The notes beneath the pieces were generated by a model that saw nothing but the letters and a program-made list of their open reading frames with translations, was not told the origin of the DNA and did not search any database. From assembly GCA_039621445.1 (NCBI GenBank), contig CP154956.1, positions 49,440,826 to 49,504,825 on the forward strand: 64,000 bases of DNA, given 5' to 3'. Source of the stretch: Euglena gracilis (lineage: Eukaryota; Euglenida; Euglenophyceae; Euglenales). This document shows, piece by piece, positions 47,718 to 57,199 of this stretch (the first letter of the stretch is position 1; the number at the start of each line of letters is the position of its first letter). The position numbers and the translations under genes were made by a program.

Positions 47718-48300
47718 TTAGTCGGCCTACGGCCTCCCCCGGGGGGGGGGGGGGGGCTGCCGCCCCCCCCCCCCCGACCCCCCCCGCCCAAAAAAACAAT
47801 ATCCCCCTTGTGTGTGCAAGGCAACGGTGGCCAAAACGCGCAGCCTAACAAAATCTTTTTGTGTGTGCAAGGCAAGGATGGCCAAAACGCGCCCCCAACA
47901 AACTCCCTTTGTGCTAACTTAGTCGGCCTACGGCCTCCTCCGGGGGGGGCTGCCGCCTCCCCCCGACCCCCCCCCCCGCCCAAAATAACAATATCCCCTT
48001 GTGTGTGCAAGGCAAGGGTGGACAAAACGCGCACCGTAACAAACTCCTTTTGTGCTAACTTAGTCGGCCTACGGCCTCCTCCGGGGGGGGGGGTGGCTGC
48101 CGCTCCCCCCCCGGACCCCAATATCCCCTTGTGTGTGCAAGGCAAGGGTGGACAAAGCGCGCATCCTAACAAAATCCTTTTGTGTGTGCAAGGCAAGGAT
48201 GGCCAAAACGCGCCCCCCAACAAACTACCTTTGTGCTAACTTAGTCGGCCTACGGCCTCCTCCGGGGGGGGGGGCCACCGCCCCCCCGGACCCCCCCCCG
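47718..48300 (+). repeat. Tandem repeat, 140-200 bp units
   Basis: Four units begin CTTAGTCGGCCTACGGCCTC (about 47718, 47920, 48060, 48240). Each has C/G runs and one or two copies of GTGTGTGCAAGGCAAGG followed by TGGCCAAAACGCGC. A single inverted relative is at 51540-51660. Confidence 0.8.
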
Positions 48301-48310
48301 CCCAAAATAA

Positions 48311-49075
48311 CCTGACCGTATCCCTAACCCTAACCCTAATCCCCAGCCCTAACCGTATCCCTAACCCTAACTCTAACCCTAGCCCTGACCCTAACTCTAA
48401 CCCTAACCCGAACCCTATCCGTATCCCTAACCCTAACTGCATCCCTAACCCTAACCGTATCCCCAACCCAAACTCAAAACGTATCCCTGGCCCGAACTCT
48501 AACCCAAACCGTATCCCTAACCCTAACAATAACCGTAACACTAACCGTATCCCTAACCCTAACCCTAATCCCCAGCCCTAACCGTATCCCTAACCCTAAC
48601 TCTAACCCTAGCCCTAACCCGAACCGTATCCCTAACCCTAACCCTAACCCTAACCCGAACCCTATCCGTATCCCTAACCCTAACCCTAACTGCATCCCTA
48701 ACCCTAACCGTATCCCCAACCCAAACTCAAACCGTATCCCTGGCCCGAACTCTAACCCTAACCGTATCCCTAACCCTAACAATAACCGTAACACTAACCG
48801 TATCCCTAACCCTAACCCTAATCCCCAGCCCTAACCGTATCCCTAACCCTAACTCTAACCCTATCCCTAACCCGAACCGTATCCCTTACCCTAACTCTAA
48901 CCCTAACCGAAACCCTAACCGTATCCCTAACCCTAACTCTAACCCTAGCCCTAACCCTAACCGTATCCCTAACCCTAACCCTAACCCTAACCCGAACCCT
49001 ATCCGTATCCCTAACCCTAACCCTAACTGTATCCCTAACCCTAACCATAACTGTATCCCTAACCCTAATTCTAAT
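48311..49075 (-). repeat. Degenerate telomere-like array with higher-order units
   Basis: CCCTAA units are mixed with CCGTATCC, CTCTAA, CCCGAA and CCCCAGCC variants. A higher-order unit of about 240 bp repeats: the block near 48311-48550 recurs near 48551-48795 and in part again to 49075. Because the variants are shared between units, the array grew by local duplication and not by telomerase addition alone. Confidence 0.9.
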
Positions 49076-49496
49076 CGAATTTTTTCAAAAATGGGACGTT
49101 TTTTGCCAGTTTGGAGGTCATTCCAATGTGTTTTTATGCATTTTCAGCCAAATTACCATGCCCCCCCCATATAAGACCCCCCCCTGGCCAGCCGAAGGCC
49201 GGCCCTTTGGCCGGGACCGACACCCCCCATATAAGACCCCCCCCATATAAGACCCCCCTGGGATTTTGGCTCCCGAGGGGGGGTCTTATATGGGGGGGGC
49301 ATGGTAAGAGAATCAAATTTTGAGGGGGGGGGGCTTAAATTTCAAAAAAGGGGGGGGGTAATGCGGTTGATTGGAGGTCGGGCCGACCTGGTCGGCCCGA
49401 CCTCCAGTGGTCGATAACGGCCAGGTCGGGCCGACCATGGTCGGTACGACCTCCGGGATCGTCATAGCCAGTCATCCGCCCGGGGCCAGGCGGGTC

Positions 49497-50492
49497 GGGG
49501 GCACTCTACAACACGACAGAACGGGTCGGGGGCACAACGACAGGGAGTGGCGGACATCACGGCACACGACACGCTTTACACAAAAAAGAGCCATACTTTG
49601 GTGGCCGCCGCAAATCTTGGCAATGAAAATGAATGCCAAACCGCAGGCGTCACAGACAACTTTGTTCAGCTCCACACAATTTGGATTTTTGGGAATGGCA
49701 ACACCACAAAAACCACATTTCTCCTGTTTTATAGGCAGTCGGGACACAGCACGAGGCACAGGGGGTTGGTCAGGAGGGAACGGAGCTGCTGACCGCAGGA
49801 GAGGAACGTTGCTCGGCGGTGGGAAAGACAGACGGAACATCGGTCAGGTCCTGATTTTCGACCGAGTGTTCCTCGCTTGGTGGGGCGCAAAAATTTGCCC
49901 AAGTTGACCACCGTGCAACGTTCCGCGCCGTAGCTGCAAGGTGCCATGAAGGGGGTCAACCTTCGGCTTCTTGGCATCTTGCTGGTATACCGCAAGAGCA
50001 GCCAGGAACAGTTCCGTCCTAGGGGGAGGTGGCAAAAGACCATTCACAAAGTTTGCCGTGCGTTTAGCCATACTGGGAGGGCTGCGGAAAAAAGAAAAAA
50101 AAGAAAGAAAAAAAAGGGGGGGTGACACGTTTTCAATGAGGGCATTTGTGGCAATGACACGTTTTCCATTAAGGCATCTGTGTTCAGGCACGTTTTCCAT
50201 TAAGGCATTTGTGGCAATGACACGTTTTCCATTAAGGCATCTGTGTTCAGGCACGTTTTCCATTAGGGCGCCGTTTTTTGGGTCCGAATTTCACAAATTC
50301 GCGTTCTTGACCCCTTGCGTGAATCATGACCACGAATTCCAGGGCAGGCATTTGGCGGGCTCTGAACACGTTTTTAAACAAATTGTGGCTGAGCCCAGAT
50401 TTCAGCCTGAAAACGTGTTCAGGGGGCCCCCGAAGGGGGCCCCCTGGCTGAACACGTTTTCAGGCTGAAATCTGGGCTCGGCCACAATTTGT
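49497..50492. repeat. Third repeat unit, right part, with zinc-finger remnant and hairpin
   Basis: Resumes with GGGGGCACTCTACAAC as in units A and B, then diverges in the middle of the coding remnant. It ends with 63-bp repeats (50125-50270) and the long hairpin at 50378-50492. Here the hairpin centre is GGGGGCCCCCGAAGGGGGCC. Confidence 0.8.
49560..50071 (-). pseudogene. Zinc-finger ORF remnant, copy 3
   Basis: Has an ATG at 50071 (MAKRTANFVNGLL), 45 good N-terminal residues to VDPLHGTL, then a jump to a different segment than in copies 1 and 2. The C-terminal part keeps both halves of the finger start: EKCGFCGVAIPKN and VVCDACGLA. The end of the finger is frameshifted. It supports the reading that N-terminal region and zinc finger belonged to one longer gene, with different internal deletions in each copy. 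Confidence 0.55.
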
Positions 50493-50499
50493 GAGTAGA

Positions 50500-51900
50500 A
50501 AATATGCATTCAAATTTTTTTTGTGCAAAACCTTGTTGGCGTTTTTTTTTTGCTTTTTTGAAAAAAACATTGTTAAATTTAAAAAAAACAACAACCGGCG
50601 TCCAAAAAAAACAAGCTGCCAACTATGGTGTGAAGAAAGAGGAAGCACTAGACTCGTAAGGTGACGACCTTCACCCGTCACGCGGGCCAACTGGGTTTTT
50701 GTCAGGGCAAGGATAATTTTTTCTGACTTCACACTTGTTTTTGCGACGTTCTTTTTCCTTCTCCCCTCAACTTTGTTTGCTCACAATGCCGCAAGGTTGA
50801 CGGCTTGTTTTTTTTGAAACAAAAAAAACATGTTTTTTTAAAAAAAATATGTTTTTTTAAAAAAACAAAAAAAAACGTCATGGAGGGTTTGGGGGAAAAT
50901 TTTTTTACAATGTTTTTTTTTAGAAAAAAGGTCACTTTTTATCTCTGCAGCATTCATTTTTTTGTTGTTTTTTTGGGTTGAAAGCATGATTTTTCGCACC
51001 AGAAAACACAGATTTGGAAATACTTTTACACATTAAAAAAAAACTTTAGAGGGCCGGTGATGCCTAATTTGACAAAATATTCAGGTAGATTCCTAATTTT
51101 GAGGCATAAATTTTGCAAAATTTGGAATGGTGATGCCTAATTTGGTGTCAAAATGCTAATTTTAGGTTGGGGATTCCTAATTTGGAGCCTAAAAAGGATT
51201 TTTCCCCAAAGAATTCGTTTTTGGTGATTCCTAATTTGGCCACCGAAAATGTGATGTTCCCCCGTGACCCCCCCCCCTCCGTTACCCCCCTCGTGACCCC
51301 CCCCCCGTGACCCAAACCACCCCCGAAAAATTTTCTTCAAAAAATGGCTATTTCGCAAGGAAAAAGGTCAATTTTTGCTTTTTCAAAAAAAACATGTTTT
51401 TTTGCGTTTTTTTTCAAAAAAAACATGTTTTTTTGTGTTTTTAAAAAAAAACAAAAAAAACGTCAACCCTGCAATGCCGGAACATTTCAGAAAAGCCGCT
51501 ACAAAAGGACACCAAGCCACTTGGTGGGGACGCAAGAGATTTTGTTGGGGGGCGCGTTTTGGCCATCCTTGCCTTGCACACACGGGGGGTTTTGGTCTTT
51601 TTAGGCGGGGGGGGGGGGTCCGGGGGGGGGCGTCCGCCCCCCGGAGGAGGCCGACTAAGTTCGCGGTTTTCAATTTTTTTTCTACACACAAATTGTGGTT
51701 GAGCCCAGATTTCAGGCTGAAATCTGGGCTCAGCCACAATTTGTTTAAAAAAACGTGTTCAGAGCCCGCCAAATGCCTGTCCTGAAATTCGTGGTCATGA
51801 TTCACGCCAAACGCGAAAATGTGAAATTTGGACCAAAAAAAAGGCGCCCTAATGGAAAGTGCCTAACCACAGATGCCTTAATGGAAAACGTGTCATTGCC
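50500..51900. other. A/T-run-rich spacer
   Basis: Contains repeated AAAAAACATGTTTTTTT words (50815-50870 and 51385-51450) that form short stems, a GATGCCTAATTTGG word repeated about five times between 51055 and 51240, the inverted CCTACGGCC-type relative at 51540-51660, and the short hairpin at 51688-51744. No exon found. Confidence 0.45.
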
Positions 51901-52350
51901 ACAGATGCCGGCCCCGAGCGGATTTCCGGTGGTGGTCGCTGTGGTGGTTGGCCCGACCACCATTTTTTTGCACTACCCCCCCCCCTTTCTGGAGATTTAA
52001 GCCCCCCCCCCTTGAAAATTTTTTTTGTCCAAATCACCCCAACACCAGTCAAAACCCACCCAAATGGCTCCAGAACCCCCCAATCGGGGGTGAATATGCA
52101 AAAACTTGGGGGGGATATGCCCATTTTGGGCCACTTTTGGCAAAAGAACACCTCTCCCCATCTGATTTTCAATATAATGGCAAAATTTTGCACAAAAAGG
52201 ACTTAGCACTCAAATATGCTGATGGCGTTTTCCTGTGTCCAAAAAGAATTTATGAGGTTATTTGAAGGAGTAGGGTTAGGGTTACGATTCTTATCCAAAC
52301 AGCAGGACATTTCCCGCTCAACGTTGTTAGATTGGTCTCTACAAGGTACC

Positions 52351-52489
52351 CAGCGAACCCAAAGAGCCGCCCAACTAGGGTTAAAAACATGGGGGGACCC
52401 GAGCGAGGCGCCGAAGGCGCCGAGCGAGGGTCCCCCCATGTGTATTAACCCTAGTTGGGCGGCTCTTTGGGGTAGCTGGTACCTTGTAG
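52351..52489. repeat. Long hairpin with GGCGCCGAAGGCGCC centre
   Basis: Arms of about 65 bp (CAAGGTACC, AGAGCCGCCCAACTAGGGTTA, ATGGGGGGACC) are inverted around GAGCGAGGCGCCGAAGGCGC. One arm has a relative at 32440-32530. Confidence 0.85.
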
Positions 52490-52565
52490 GGCCCAATTTA
52501 TCACGTTTCTGAACAGCCGGCTGTAGTCCTCAAAATTGAAATTTTTCTAAGCCGGTAAATGAAGG

Positions 52566-52672
52566 AGTAGGGTTAGGGTCAGGGTTAGGGTTAGGGTTTG
52601 GATCAGGGTTAGGTACAGGGTTAGGGTTAGGTATACGGTTAGGGTCAGGGTTAGGTTTAGGGTTTTGGTATA
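52566..52672 (+). repeat. Degenerate TTAGGG-type array
   Basis: AGGGTTAGGGTCAGGGTTAGG with variants, about 100 bp, inside the palindromic-arm element. A short related GTAGGGTTAGGGTTACG lies at 52269-52286. Confidence 0.85.
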
Positions 52673-53681
52673 GGGATTTTGGGGACTGGGCAGTTAAGTT
52701 CGGGTCCCGTAACCCCCCCCCCCCCTTGTCTGGTTAAGTTCGGACCACGACAGGGGGGGGCCCGCGGGACCCGCCCCCCCCCCCCGGTGCCTGGGCTCCT
52801 TTGTTATTTGAGGGGGGTGCGGGGGGTGACCAAGTGACTTACAAAGCGACTCAGCTCTGTTTTCCCCGAGGGGGGGGGGGGGTTTAAATCTCCAGAAGGG
52901 GGGAGGGAAGAAGGGGGGGGGGGTAGTGCAAAAAAATGGTGGTCGGCCCCGACCACCACAGGTCGGGCCGACCATGGTCGGCCCGACCACCATGGTCGGC
53001 CCGACCATGGTCGGCCCGACCACCACGACGGCGACCACCGGAAATCCGCACGAGCCGAGTTCGGTCTTGCTTAGGTATTTGGGGGGTCTGGTACCCCCCC
53101 ACCCCCCCCCTCCTGGTTGACCTTTTAAGTCAACGGGACCAAAGGAGGTCCAAAAGTGCAGTCAAGAATTACCAACCCTCCAATGAAAAAAAAATAAAAA
53201 AGCACACCATTTTCCCCGTTTTTTTTCCTTGAAAATTGTTTATCTAGAGCAATGGTTCTTTCTTTAAACCCAATGATTTTTTTTTTTACACACAAATTGT
53301 GGTGAGCCAGATTTCAGCCTGAAAACGTGTTCAGCAGGGGGCCCCCAAAGGGGGCCCCTGAACACGGCTGAAATCTGGGTCAGCCACAATTTGTTTAAAA
53401 ACGTGTTCAGAGCCCGCCAAATGCCTGCCCTGAAATTTGTGGTCATGCTTCACGCCAAAGGTCAAAAACGCGAAAATGTGAAATTCGGACCGGAAAAAAG
53501 GCGCCCTAATGGAAAACGTGCTTACCACAGATGTCTTAATGCCCGACCACCACGACGGCGACCACCGGAAATCCGCACGGAGCCACAGATGCCCAAATGG
53601 AAAATGTGTCATTACCACAGATGCCCTAATGGAAACGTGTTACCCCCCCCTTTCCCCCTTTTTTTTCAGAGCCCTCCCACT

Positions 53682-54324
53682 ATGGCTAAACACACGGCAA
53701 ACTTTGTGAATGGTCTTTTGCCATCTCCCCCTAGGACGGACCTGTTCCTGGCTGCTCTCGCGGTATACCAGCAAGATGCCAAGAAGCCGAAGGTTGACCC
53801 CCTTCATGGAACCTTGCTGGCACAGGGCAACACGAAGAAAAAGTCTGGCTCCGTACTGTAGGTGCAGAGCTTGCTGCTGTTGCCAACTGTTAAACACTGT
53901 CAACATCGGTAAGCATCTTATCCTGAGCTGGATGATTTCTTTGTTGCCTAGACGGGATGGGAGCTGGAACCCAGCCTGTTGTTCGATGAGGCGAGCGTCA
54001 TTGAACAATGTGTGGCTCAACGTGCGCAACAGTCGGGAAGTATATTTGTTTCAGGGAATCGTTCGGCAACCTCTTTTCATACATACGTGAATGCCGTCGC
54101 TCGGGCAGTCCGCAAAACCACGACAAGGGAGTTGTGTTGCCTTTTGCAGAGCGCCAACCCCCCCCCCCCCGCCCAAACCCCTCTGCCTCGTGATGTGTCC
54201 CGACTGCCTATAAAACAGGACAAACGTGGTTTTTGTGGTGTTGCCATTCCCAAAAATCCAAATCATGTGGAGCTGAGGAAAGTGGTGTGTGACGCCTGCG
54301 GTTTGGCATACCATTTTCATTCAG
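53682..54324 (+). pseudogene. Zinc-finger ORF remnant, copy 4 (opposite orientation, least deleted)
   Basis: Starts with an ATG (MAKHTANFVNGLL) and follows copies 1-2 to GNTKKKSGSV, where a small indel causes a frameshift; a second shift follows near 53890. From 53979 it is open again: FDEASVIEQCVAQRAQQSG, then AVARAVRKTTTRELCCLLQS, RLPIKQDKRGFCGVAIPKN and VVCDACGLAYHFH. The region between NRSATSF and AIPKN, absent from copies 1-2, is present. The finger is cut off at 54324 by a short AGAGGT-repeat palindrome. Confidence 0.6.
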
Positions 54325-54415
54325 GGCTGGATAGAGGTAGAGGTAGAGGTCAAAGTCCTCTACCTCAATCTGACTCTACCTCTACCTCTACCTCTGTGTC
54401 ACCTCTATGTCCATA
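54325..54415. repeat. AGAGGT/ACCTCT palindromic repeat interrupting the zinc finger
   Basis: GATAGAGGTAGAGGTAGAGGT followed by its complement in CTCTACCTCTACCTCTACC. It begins exactly where the HFHC codons of the finger should continue. Confidence 0.7.
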
Positions 54416-54419
54416 AAAT

Positions 54420-56890
54420 GTCATACCCCCCCCCTTTATTTGAGCACACCCACGGGCCAAAGGACCCCCCAAATGCTCAAATAAGGGGGGGTCAAATAAG
54501 GGGGGGGGGTCAAAAATTCCTTTAGAAATAGGGCAAAAAAATTTTTCGGCGCATGAAAATTTTTTTTCCCCGGACCCAAATGCTCAATTAAGGGGGGGGT
54601 CAAATAAAGGGGGGGGGTAAAGTGGTGCCAATAAGGGCCACAAAAGGCTCCAAATGCCTCAAATTTGGCAAATCAGCATCTCAACGCATCTTACTAAGGT
54701 TGGGGATGAGAAAAAAATATGCGGATTGGGAATGAGAAAAAATATCCAGATGGGTGGTTTCAAAAATTGTCGGTCGATTTCCATTCCATTGAAATCTGTT
54801 GCTGGTCAGATTGGGAATTTTTAGTGACTTTTTGGACATTTTGGATTTCCCTTTCTTTTCGACATTTTTGGTCCTATGGGGTTGTGGAGGCGTTATGGAC
54901 CAGACCAAATTTTGTGGTCAGGTGATCACAGCTGGCTGAACTTTGGATGGAACAGACGGAAGGACGGAACTTAAGATTATCATTTTCTGGAACTTCAGAA
55001 AAAGCATTCGGCAAATTTGCCCTGAACCAGTTGTCATCACTGGTCATCTGAAAGAAAAGCTTTCGGGTGAGGAGTGATTTGGCAATGTTAAACCTATTTT
55101 CTGGGCTCGCCTGTATTGCAATTCTATTCTATTGCAAGGCAGTGTGTTCCTAGCAACATGGCTTTGGTCAAAATCTGTGTTTCTAAAAAAACGCAGACTC
55201 TGACCTGAGTTTGTGTTTCGAAACGCTGAGTATGTTTCTGCGTTTCGAAACGCAGACTCAGGTCAGAGTCTGCGTTTAAGACACAGTTCTTGATATAGAG
55301 ATTGTTTCTTTCAAAATGAAAGAAAAAAGCATTCCGAAAAAAAAGGAACAAAAGGTTGGTCGACATTAACGGATTTCAGGCTGAAACTTAAAATGTCCCA
55401 AAACGGAACAAAAGGGCATTCAAAAAAAGGAAACAAAAGGTCGGTCGATTTCCAAGACATCGGAATCCGTTTATGTCAGTCGATTTCCATTCAGGCGCCC
55501 GTTTATGTCAGTCGATTTCCATTCAGGCGCCCGTTAATGGGCCAAAAACCACTTTTTTGACCATATTTCCTTCCAGGTGGTTCGGTCGAATGAATACCAA
55601 GACAGGCGTCGGGCCCAGACAAGATAGGTTTTAGAAAAATCGACTGACACTAACAGATTCATCAGGGGCGCCGGGCGGATCGCTTCGCTCGCTCGCGCCC
55701 GGCGCCCCTGCTGAATCTGTTAGTGTCGGTCGATTTTTGTATAGAAAAAACTCGTTATGAAACTCCCAAACCATACTTTGAATCCTACTCAGTTCAAAAA
55801 CTGCCAAAAATGGTCAAAAACATCCCAAAATGCAACAAAAATGGAATTTTATGACTTTTTCTCATTTTTGTGGAAGGAAGTTTTTGGCAGAAATCACCCA
55901 GAAGTTTCCAAAAATGATTGAAAACGTTCATTCAAAAAAATTTCCATGCAAAACCTAGTGGGCGTTTTTTTGTTTTTTTTAAAAAAACATTGTTAGAATT
56001 ATTAAAAAAACAAAAAAAACAACGTAAAAAAAACAGGCCGGCCCACTATGGGGGGGGGGGGCTTAAATTTCCGAAAAGGGGGGGTTAATGCTGTTGATTG
56101 GAGGTCGGCCCGACCTCCAATGGTTGATATGCCATAGCCAACGGTCGGCCCGACCTAGGTCGGCCCGACCATGGTCGGTACGACCTCCGGGATCGTCATA
56201 GCCAATCATCCGCACGGAGCCGCAGAGATCGATGAGCCATGGCCAATGGTCGGCCCGACTCCAGAAGTAGCCTGGCCATTATTCCGCACGGAGCCGCTTT
56301 GTATGGGTCAAAAAAGTCGGAAAAAAATCAACAAAAATTGCCCCAAACAATGTTTTTTTGGCCCACCTGACCCGGAAAAAAACTGTTTTCGAGCGTTTTT
56401 TGGTTCATGTGTTTTGGCCTGACTGGGCCGCTTGGCCGCACCCAGCCGGGCCACCGGGCCGTCAGGCTTTGAATGCACATTCTTGGTCATTTTTACGGGC
56501 TTTTTGGTCATCTTTGCCAAAAAAAAAGATGAAAAAATTTGTTTGCAGTCCCGATCATAGTCTCGATCCCCATTCAGTGAATCCTTGCCCATTGTCTTGT
56601 TCGCAAGGAGTGGCGAGGTGGGCCCGACATGGCGTGGCGAGGGGGTCCGAAAAGGGGGGGGAGGGGGGAGGTTCGGCACGTCTGACGAGGACCCTCGGCC
56701 ATCAGGGGGGGGGGTCCCCATTTTGCCGTGCCGAGGGGGTCAGTCCCCCTAGGGGGGGGGGGTCCACCATGGCGGACAGCCGGAATTTCCCAAAGGAAAA
56801 TTCATTTGTATGATTCGGCATGTTGTGCCAAGGGGGTCGGCTGACCAGGGGCCCATTTTGCCGTGCCGAGTCCGACCATCAGGGGGGGGG
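54420..56890. other. Gene-free stretch with modules and hairpins
   Basis: At 54420-54620 there are TTATTTGAGC/GCTCAAATAAGG modules with C/G runs. At 55190-55275 lies a palindrome with CGCAGACTCTGACCTGAG arms. At 55628-55738 lies a hairpin with arms ATCGACTGACACTAACAGAT and a GGGGCGCCGGGCG stem. At 56040-56300 there are one and a half right arms of the GGCTCCGTGCGGAT family. No exon found. Confidence 0.5.
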
Positions 56891-56894
56891 GTGG

Positions 56895-57197
56895 CTCCCG
56901 GATCTGGCCTGGGGGGGGGGTTAGTGGGCCGACCTTAGGTCGGCCGACGGTCGCCAAAGGTCACCAAAGGTCGCTATGGGTATTTCCTACTCAGTTTTTT
57001 TTTGCATTGTAGCGGCGCAGGCAACTGTTCGGCGGCCCTAAAATAACAAAATCCCAAGTGTGTGTAACTCCTTTTGTGTGTATGTTGCGCTAATTTGCCT
57101 TGGCGCGCATTTTTTTGACATCTACCAAGGGCGACCTTTGGCGACCGTGGGCCGACCTAAGGTCGGCCCACTACCCCCCCCCCCCCCCAGGCCAGAT
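56895..57197. mobile_element. Small palindromic-arm element (about 300 bp)
   Basis: The left end is GATCTGGCCTGGGGG and the right end, complemented, the same. Both then carry a GTGGGCCGACCTTAGGTCGG palindrome and GTCGCCAAAGGTC. The interior contains AACAAAATCCC and a relative of the GTGTGTGTAACTCC word found in the 47.7-48.3 kb tandem repeats. Target duplication is not clear because both flanks are G runs. Confidence 0.6.
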
Positions 57198-57199
57198 CT

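Larger units (their letters stand above)
47417..49487. mobile_element. Mutator-like non-autonomous element with palindromic arms and telomere-like cargo (2071 bp)
   Basis: AGGCGGGTC is an exact 9-bp duplication (47408-47416 and 49488-49496). The arms are inverted repeats of about 160 bp. The left arm starts GGCTCCGTGCGGATGATTGG and the right arm, complemented, starts GGCCCCGGGCGGATGACTGG. Both then carry GGTCGTACCGACC and GGTCGGGCCGACC palindromes and end in a G run plus CTTAAATTT. Inside are tandem CCTACGGCCTCC units (47718-48300) and a degenerate CCCTAA array (48311-49075). There is no transposase. A 9-bp duplication suggests the Mutator superfamily; that is inference. Confidence 0.85.
51909..53055. 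mobile_element. Related palindromic-arm element with telomere-like cargo (about 1.15 kb)
   Basis: The left end is GGCCCCGAGCGGATTTCCGG and the right end (complemented) is GGCTCGTGCGGATTTCCGG. Both arms carry GGTCGG-type palindromes, then a G run, then TTTAAATCTCC or its complement. The interior has a segment related to 29160-29345, a hairpin (52351-52489) and a TTAGGG-type array (52566-52672). The left flank is ACAGATGCC, but the right flank is not. ACAGATGCC does follow a stray right arm at 53541-53583, so a rearrangement after insertion is likely. Confidence 0.65.

Noticed and set aside
48236-49048. Long Leu-Gly or Arg-Val open frames
   Set aside because: Translations of CCCTAA-type repeats, which lack stops on one strand.
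48311-49075. True chromosome end
   Set aside because: Unique sequence continues for 15 kb on the far side, and the array lies inside an element with a 9-bp target duplication.
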